9,835 bases of DNA from Pyrobaculum sp. (GTDB lineage: Archaea > Thermoproteota > Thermoprotei > Thermoproteales > Thermoproteaceae): assembly GCA_009903905.1 (NCBI GenBank), contig WYEI01000312.1:1-9835 (forward strand). Reading direction: 5' to 3'. A program made the position numbers and the translations under genes. Below, piece by piece: positions 5,684-9,835 of the stretch (the first letter of the stretch is position 1; every line of letters begins with the position of its first letter). The notes beneath the pieces were generated by a model that saw only the letters and a list, made by a program, of their open reading frames with translations, searched no databases and was not told the origin of the DNA.

Positions 5684-6789
5684 AAGTAGCTATATTGACA
5701 CCCACATACTGCGGCCGAGATATTCTTGAGTACTACTTCCAAAGCGCAATTAAACATAAAATAGATCCTGATATTTTTTTATTTGTAGTAAAACCATGTC
5801 AAGATAAGCAGAAAGATTCCATCATCACTATTGAAAAATATAAAGATATTTTAGATAACATCGCTATAGTTAATTATAGAGGAGAATATGGACTTATAAA
5901 ACAAATTTTACTTGGTCTTAGAATACTAAAAAGATTAAATTTTGATATAGTAATTTTTACAGACGATGATACATATTTTATTGATAATAAATATATTACT
6001 AAATATGTTGAACATTATGAAAATAGAATAATTGGCGGAGTTGCTGGACGTGTGGTTGATGCTAAAGTTCAACCTACTGGAGACATTACGCTACAAGGTC
6101 AGCATGTAACCATATATCCTAAAAAACTTTATCTCTGGCGTATACCTGCAACGAATGAGATATACCAGACATATTTCACAAAGGGTGGGTATGTAGCAGT
6201 TTGGGGAAATGATAGCTACCACGTAATTAGAGGAAAGAGAATTATGCCATCGCTATTAGGAGGGGGATCAAATATGTCAATAAGATTAAAGGCGTTAGAG
6301 AATCTCATAGACAGAGACTACCTACTACCTAACATGTATATTGGACAAAGATACGAACAAATACTAGGATATCATATAGTTAAAAATAAATATAAAGTTA
6401 TAAAAGATTACGATATTGTTACATTGCATTTATTTAGAGAGACTGGCGAGACAAGAGCTCCAAGGCCTTCTAGGCGTGGCACTCTCACAGCTTCTGATGA
6501 GTTCATTTATTATTATATGAAAAATTTATATAAATCAGATTTTTCATTGATATATCACTTTATTTCAATTTTACAAAGATTATATAGGCATACATTTATA
6601 GAACCGCGATTAGGTGGTGGAAAATGCCTGTTTGAAACATGGATTGGCCGCATACTTGGGCAATTATTTGGAAATACTCTTGGGATTTGGTATAATCTAA
6701 CGAAAAATAAAGATTATTTATATTATTCTTTTACTAATTTCGATAAAAAAATAAGATTTTTAGACAGATGTATGAATTCTAGGCGATGA
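5674..6789 (+). CDS. AT-rich GT-A fold (GT2-like) glycosyltransferase
   Basis: This 371-residue protein begins VAILTPTYCGRDILEYYFQS, the nucleotide-sugar-binding start of GT2-like enzymes. It has an FTDDDTYF motif with Asp97-Asp99 as the likely metal/donor site, and GGGSNMSIR further on, which resembles the acceptor-side region where GT2 enzymes recognise a new chain segment. The C-terminal 100 residues are rich in Tyr, Phe and Ile but I see no clear multi-spanning domain, so it is probably cytosolic or membrane-associated. The donor and acceptor are unknown. Codon use is strikingly AT-rich (ATA, AAA, TAT, TTA), opposite to the GC-rich genes on both sides, and the change is sharp at the right border near 6785. 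This suggests acquisition from an AT-rich archaeon or virus-associated source. It overlaps Ugd by 10 bp and the next gene by 4 bp (ATGA), so translation is probably coupled. Confidence 0.75.
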   Translation: MGLKVAILTPTYCGRDILEYYFQSAIKHKIDPDIFLFVVKPCQDKQKDSIITIEKYKDILDNIAIVNYRGEYGLIKQILLGLRILKRLNFDIVIFTDDDTYFIDNKYITKYVEHYENRIIGGVAGRVVDAKVQPTGDITLQGQHVTIYPKKLYLWRIPATNEIYQTYFTKGGYVAVWGNDSYHVIRGKRIMPSLLGGGSNMSIRLKALENLIDRDYLLPNMYIGQRYEQILGYHIVKNKYKVIKDYDIVTLHLFRETGETRAPRPSRRGTLTASDEFIYYYMKNLYKSDFSLIYHFISILQRLYRHTFIEPRLGGGKCLFETWIGRILGQLFGNTLGIWYNLTKNKDYLYYSFTNFDKKIRFLDRCMNSRR

Positions 6790-8003
6790 CAGCCATATCA
6801 GTCGTAGCTCATCACTATTGGGGCTCGCCGGGTGGTGGTCAGTTGGTCTGTGCCTCTGCGGCGTTGGCGCTTGACGAGTTGGGCTATAGGCCGGTGCTTG
6901 CCGGTACTTTCAAGTTCGATGCATCGCGGTATTTGGAGTGGTATGGCATAGATCTGCGGAGGTATGAGGTTGTGACTCTGCCGTTTGGCGCCAGGGCGTT
7001 TGGGCTGTGGAGTAGGCTGTTTGTGTGGTATCCTGCGTTGAAGGCGGTGAAGAGGTTTAGGCCCGATTTGGTGTTTATTGACGAGGTGGCGTATAAGCCG
7101 CTTCTGGGGCGTAAGGCGTTCCGTCTTGTGGAGTACATCCACTTCCCCTACGAGGTGGCTGTTGACCCGAGGTTTAGGGGTACTGGGCTTGCGTATGGCG
7201 AGGATCCGTACATAATGGAGCGGTACGGCAGGTTTCCGCTGAATCTGTACTGGAGGGTCTACACGTGGCTTCTGCCGAGGTATATGCGGGATAACCCGTT
7301 CCGGGCGGCTGATGTGGTGCTTGTGAATTCGCGGTGGACGGCCTCGGTGGCTGAGATGGTGTATGGCGAGGAGCCGGAGGTGCTCAACCCGCCGCTTCCG
7401 CCCAACGTCGAGGTGGTGGAGAGGCCGAGGCCCTTCGGGGAGAGGGAGCCGGTCGTCGTGATGCTGGGCCGCTTCTCGCAGGAGAAGCGGTATCACTGGG
7501 TGGTGAGGGAGGTGGCGCCCCGCCTGGTGAAGGAGGTGCCGGGGGCCCGCCTGGTGATATTTGGCGGGGCCGCCACGCCGACGCTCCAGGCGTACTACCG
7601 CCGTGTGTGGAGGCTGGCGGAGGAGGCGGGGCTCAGGGTGGCCGACAGCTTGGAGGCCAAGGCCGACGTGTATCTCGTCGCCAATGCGCCGCGCAGGTTG
7701 ATAAACGAGGCTATGGATAGGGCGAGGGTCTTCCTCCACGCCACGATAAACGAGCACTGGGGCATCGCCGTTGCGGAGGCCATGGCGCGGGGGTTGCCCG
7801 TGGTGGTGCACAGATCCGGCGGGGCCTGGACGGACCTGGCGGAGGAGGGGCGGTACGGCCTCGGCTACGAGACTGCGGAGGAGGCCGTGGAGGCTTTGGC
7901 GCGGCTACTCCTCAAGGAGGCGAAGTTCGACACCACCGAGAAGGCGAGGGAGCTGACCTACCCCAAGTTTAGGGAGAGGCTGGCGAAGGTGTTGGGGCTG
8001 TGA
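6786..8003 (+). CDS. GT4-family glycosyltransferase, ALG11-like
   Basis: This 405-residue GT-B fold enzyme has a Gly-rich acceptor loop (SPGGGQL, with Gly16-Gln19) at the N-terminus. The retaining GT4 Glu-x7-Glu motif is at Glu323 and Glu331 in NEHWGIAVAEAMARGLPVV, followed by His-x-Ser-Gly-Gly. The linker VLNPPLPP and the start of the donor domain VVMLGRFSQEKRY are classic GT4 features. The GGGQ loop, the NEHWGI block and the HRSGG segment recall ALG11, the alpha-1,2-mannosyltransferase of eukaryotic N-glycan assembly, but the sugar transferred cannot be deduced. It probably extends a lipid-linked or surface glycan on the cytoplasmic face; hydrophobic Trp/Tyr-rich stretches near residues 75-90 and 150-165 could touch the membrane. 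It starts at an ATGA overlap with the AT-rich gene and ends in a 4-bp GTGA overlap with the next gene. Its composition is GC-rich like the rest of the operon. Confidence 0.85.
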   Translation: MTAISVVAHHYWGSPGGGQLVCASAALALDELGYRPVLAGTFKFDASRYLEWYGIDLRRYEVVTLPFGARAFGLWSRLFVWYPALKAVKRFRPDLVFIDEVAYKPLLGRKAFRLVEYIHFPYEVAVDPRFRGTGLAYGEDPYIMERYGRFPLNLYWRVYTWLLPRYMRDNPFRAADVVLVNSRWTASVAEMVYGEEPEVLNPPLPPNVEVVERPRPFGEREPVVVMLGRFSQEKRYHWVVREVAPRLVKEVPGARLVIFGGAATPTLQAYYRRVWRLAEEAGLRVADSLEAKADVYLVANAPRRLINEAMDRARVFLHATINEHWGIAVAEAMARGLPVVVHRSGGAWTDLAEEGRYGLGYETAEEAVEALARLLLKEAKFDTTEKARELTYPKFRERLAKVLGL

Positions 8004-8770
8004 TCCTCGCCACCTATCTGCCTATTTTTAGGGCGCATGAGCTCCGTATATTCCAGAAGAACGTGGAGATGTTGCGGCCGGACCAAGTGCTGGTCTGCGT
8101 CGACTACTTCTTCGACGAGAGGCAACGTGACATGTTGCGGCTCTATCTCCCGCCCGGCGCTTCGTTGATCGTCGGCAATTGGCGCAACCGCACCTCCTGC
8201 TTGCTGAGGCTTGTGGATGTTATAGCTAGGGAGGGGGACGGCTTAGTTGTGGACTCCGACGTGGTTCTCGCCGGGGAGTTCCCCGAAATAAACAGGTGGG
8301 TGGAGGAGCCTCTGTATCACGTGGCTGAGGCTCCTTGGCGCCATAGAAGAGTGGTGAGGGTGGAGAGGAGGGGCGGCGTGGATGTTTACTACTGGCGCAT
8401 CAAGGCGTTGTGGAGTAGGTATATGCAGGTTTTTGTGGGGCCTAAGCTCGCCGTTCGGATAAAGAAGAGGCTCCTCCTTGACGTCAAGCCTGTTCTGGAC
8501 GTGGTCGAGTCTATGGATCCTCTCCTCGCCTCCGTCATCGCCGACGAGACCACGCTCGGCGTAGTCTACGACAGGGCTGGAATAGCCGAGGTGCCGTTTG
8601 TCGTGGCGTGTCGGCACTACCCCCACGGCAGCTACCCCAAGGCGCCGGAAGACCGGGCGTTGCGGAAGCGGATCTACGCCAAGGCTCTGTGGTTGTTTTT
8701 CCGCAGGCTGGGCTACTGGCCGCCGGCGTTGCGATACCTATTGACGTACGTAGCGCAGTCTCTGCGCTGA
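8000..8770 (+). CDS. Putative GT-A type glycosyltransferase with a DxD motif
   Basis: I do not recognise this 256-residue protein as a named family. The N-terminal strand ILATYLPIFRAHELRIF, the NWRNRT segment at 60-65, and GLVVDSDVVL with Asp85-Ser-Asp87 give a layout like the nucleotide-sugar-binding half of a small GT-A enzyme. A later DETTLGVVYDRAGI and ACRHYPHGSYPK segment could supply the catalytic base and metal-binding His. The C-terminus is basic and aromatic (WLFFRRLGYWPPALRYLL), suggesting peripheral membrane contact. It begins with GTG in a 4-bp overlap with the GT4 gene and is the last gene of the block, so it probably adds or modifies a sugar of the same glycan. Family assignment and catalytic residues are inferred only from this motif and the neighbours. 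Confidence 0.6.
   Translation: MILATYLPIFRAHELRIFQKNVEMLRPDQVLVCVDYFFDERQRDMLRLYLPPGASLIVGNWRNRTSCLLRLVDVIAREGDGLVVDSDVVLAGEFPEINRWVEEPLYHVAEAPWRHRRVVRVERRGGVDVYYWRIKALWSRYMQVFVGPKLAVRIKKRLLLDVKPVLDVVESMDPLLASVIADETTLGVVYDRAGIAEVPFVVACRHYPHGSYPKAPEDRALRKRIYAKALWLFFRRLGYWPPALRYLLTYVAQSLR
8752..8768 (+). terminator. Hairpin at the end of the last glycosyltransferase gene
   Basis: AGCGCAG and CTGCGCT are perfect 7-bp arms around a 3-base loop, and the hairpin reaches into the TGA stop codon. It could stabilise the 3' end or help termination. There is no T-tract after it, which is the usual archaeal signal, so the terminator label is tentative. Confidence 0.3.
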
Positions 8771-9183
8771 GCTAGAGGGGCCGGTTGCAACAGTCGCGAA
8801 GCAGTAGCCCGCTGACAAACTCTCTGTGTGTTTGAGCCGATGGCGTCGTGGTTACCGCAACTGCAGGGAGGGGCGTTTAATATATCCCCGCCGTATGTGG
8901 TGCCGTGTTGAGGCTAAGCCACTGGGCGTTGTAGGTTTTGCCGCGATGCAACGTTTCGAGTTGTGTAACTGGTACGGCGGGAGCTGTTGCTGGGGCTCTT
9001 GCGTCGCCTTTTTAGCTCGGCCGCTGGCCCCTCTCGCCATTTCGCCGGCTTGTTGCTATCTGTCTCTAGCTAGTTTATTGATCGTCCTAGACGCCGTAGC
9101 TGACTCTTCGCGCGGGCTGGGGTTCTTCTTTATTCCTCAGCGTCGCTGGCGGCCTTTGGGGCTTGTGCCATGTGACGCTTGCC
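8771..9183. other. 413-bp gap with no convincing gene, possible decayed sequence
   Basis: No clean gene fits here. A plus-strand frame from 8826 stays open to 9218, but it runs into the start of the right-hand ATPase in another frame, is Cys/Trp/Arg-rich in the manner of noncoding GC-rich DNA, and has no family resemblance over most of its length. A short stretch VEAKPLGVVGFAAM (8907 onward) and a hydrophobic stretch near LASLLIVLDAVA look like parts of a membrane protein, possibly broken by frameshifts. No tRNA cloverleaf or box C/D sRNA signature was seen. A strong TATA-like box lies at 8876-8885. Confidence 0.4.
8876..8885 (+). promoter_or_regulatory. Orphan TATA-like box
   Basis: TTTAATATAT stands out in a GC-rich region and is centred 24 bases before a GTG at 8905. 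That GTG opens only a 9-codon frame ending in TAG, so the promoter drives either a small RNA, a tiny peptide or the remains of a dead gene. Confidence 0.45.
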
Positions 9184-9835
9184 GTGCATCTGCGGCTTCC
9201 CGGCGCTGGAAGGTTTAAGTACGCAGATGTTGAGAATGCCGTGAGGAGGATTGTGCTTGAGCTTGTTCCTGGTCTCAAGACGGAGTTTACGGACAGAGAT
9301 CGCGCTCTTGTGCAGGTGGTGGAGTGGGCTGAGAGGAGTACGAGGTTTCCTGTCGTCGTGTTTGGGCCGGAGGGTTGTGGTAAGTCTGCGTTCCTTAGGC
9401 AGGCCGCCGAGGCGTTGGGCGGGTTTGGCTTTGATGTCGTGTATGTGGATGCGGCGCATAGAGATTTCGTGGCTTATACAGACGTGGCGGAGGTGGCTAG
9501 GCGGCTTCTTGACGCCGCCTCCGACGTCTCTGGCTTGGCCCAGCTGAAGCTGGCCTACCTAGCCGTAGATCTGGCCAAGGAGCTGATGGGGCGGTGGGGC
9601 AAGAAGAAAGTGGCGGTACTTGTGGACGAAGTGTTTCAAGCCGTCGGGCTGGACAAAGCAGGAATATACGTAAAGAGCCTCTTGAACCTAATCGAATACC
9701 CGCCGAGGAGCTATGAGAAAATCGTAGCCATCGCCGCCACAAGCGAAGGCGTGACGCGGGAGGAGATTGGGAGACACCTCTGGGCTGAGTTGCGGCCTAT
9801 GTGGAACATGCCTAGGGAGGGCTTCCAGCAGCTGT
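9184..9835 (+). CDS. Archaeal AAA-type P-loop ATPase, right copy (cut by window edge)
   Basis: This is a paralog of the ATPase at 6-1073; the first 217 codons are visible and the frame is open at the right edge. The GTG start at 9184 aligns with the TTG start of the left copy, giving HLRLPGAGRFKYADVENAVR against PLRFLGTLRLKYADIDKAVK. Walker A (GPEGCGKS) and Walker B are identical to the left copy because both lie in the shared 433-bp tract. After about residue 176 the copies diverge, for example TSEGVTREEIGRHLWAEL here against TSEGLSRAEIGRHRWADV on the left. The two proteins thus share one nucleotide-binding core but differ at the N-terminal 31 residues and in the visible downstream part. No clear TATA box lies at the leaderless distance, so its promoter is unknown. 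Confidence 0.88.
   Translation, partial: MHLRLPGAGRFKYADVENAVRRIVLELVPGLKTEFTDRDRALVQVVEWAERSTRFPVVVFGPEGCGKSAFLRQAAEALGGFGFDVVYVDAAHRDFVAYTDVAEVARRLLDAASDVSGLAQLKLAYLAVDLAKELMGRWGKKKVAVLVDEVFQAVGLDKAGIYVKSLLNLIEYPPRSYEKIVAIAATSEGVTREEIGRHLWAELRPMWNMPREGFQQL
9278..9710 (+). repeat. 433-bp identical direct repeat, right copy
   Basis: Identical to 100-532 at a constant offset of 9178 and in the same orientation. Homologous recombination between the two copies would delete or circularise the 9.2 kb between them, including the entire glycan operon, and leave one intact hybrid ATPase gene. Confidence 0.92.

Noticed and set aside
6798..7811. A long 337-codon minus-strand open frame opposite the GT4 gene
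   Set aside because: It is rich in His, Pro and Arg, the usual antisense shadow of GC-rich archaeal genes, and the plus strand carries clear GT4 motifs.
8826..9218. A 130-codon plus-strand open frame in the gap before the right ATPase
   Set aside because: It overlaps the true ATPase start in another frame, is Cys/Arg/Trp-rich, has no promoter at the right distance from its GTG and resembles no family over most of its length. Only parts may be decayed coding sequence.
1..9835. CRISPR array, tRNA, rRNA or insertion-sequence transposase
   Set aside because: I saw no regularly spaced short repeats, no tRNA cloverleaf, no rRNA-like sequence and no transposase motif or terminal inverted repeats. 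The only long repeat is the ATPase tract.

Overview
The window looks like a piece of a hyperthermophilic crenarchaeal chromosome, most likely Pyrobaculum or a close relative in the Thermoproteales. The reasons are an intact PaREP1-family gene (a repeat-protein family named from Pyrobaculum aerophilum), an archaeal AAA-type ATPase, many GTG/TTG starts, dense gene packing and TATA-like boxes about 22-26 bases upstream of start codons, as expected for leaderless mRNAs.

Layout. Positions 6-1073 encode an archaeal P-loop ATPase, and a paralog of it begins at 9184 and runs off the right edge. The two share a 433-bp stretch (100-532 and 9278-9710) with no differences that I can find, although the sequence on either side is only about 70-75% identical. 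The copies are direct repeats 9178 bp apart and bracket everything else. Positions 1134-1685 hold the PaREP1 gene. Positions 1686-2665 are a graveyard: a membrane-protein pseudogene on the minus strand with two frameshifts, a 17-codon PaREP1 5' fragment that keeps its promoter, and a fragment that looks like the tail of an FkbM-type methyltransferase joined directly to it.

Positions 2666-8770 form a tightly overlapping six-gene operon-like block. The first three genes are a GalU-type nucleotidyltransferase, a UDP-glucuronate decarboxylase (UDP-xylose synthase) and a UDP-glucose 6-dehydrogenase. Together they would convert glucose-1-phosphate to UDP-glucose, UDP-glucuronate and UDP-xylose. The next three are predicted glycosyltransferases: a very AT-rich GT-A/GT2-like enzyme, a GT4 enzyme with ALG11-like features, and an unassigned protein with a DxD motif. 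The natural reading is a surface-glycan, N-glycan or glycolipid cassette that makes its own uronic acid and pentose donors and then assembles a short glycan.

The AT-rich glycosyltransferase at 5674-6789 differs sharply in composition from all its neighbours and is the best candidate for horizontal transfer, yet it keeps overlapping start/stop junctions on both sides. Positions 8771-9183 contain no convincing gene, only a strong orphan TATA box and possible decayed coding sequence. The most interesting features are the recombining ATPase pair flanking a glycan island, the donor-sugar operon, and the chimeric remnants at the island's left edge.
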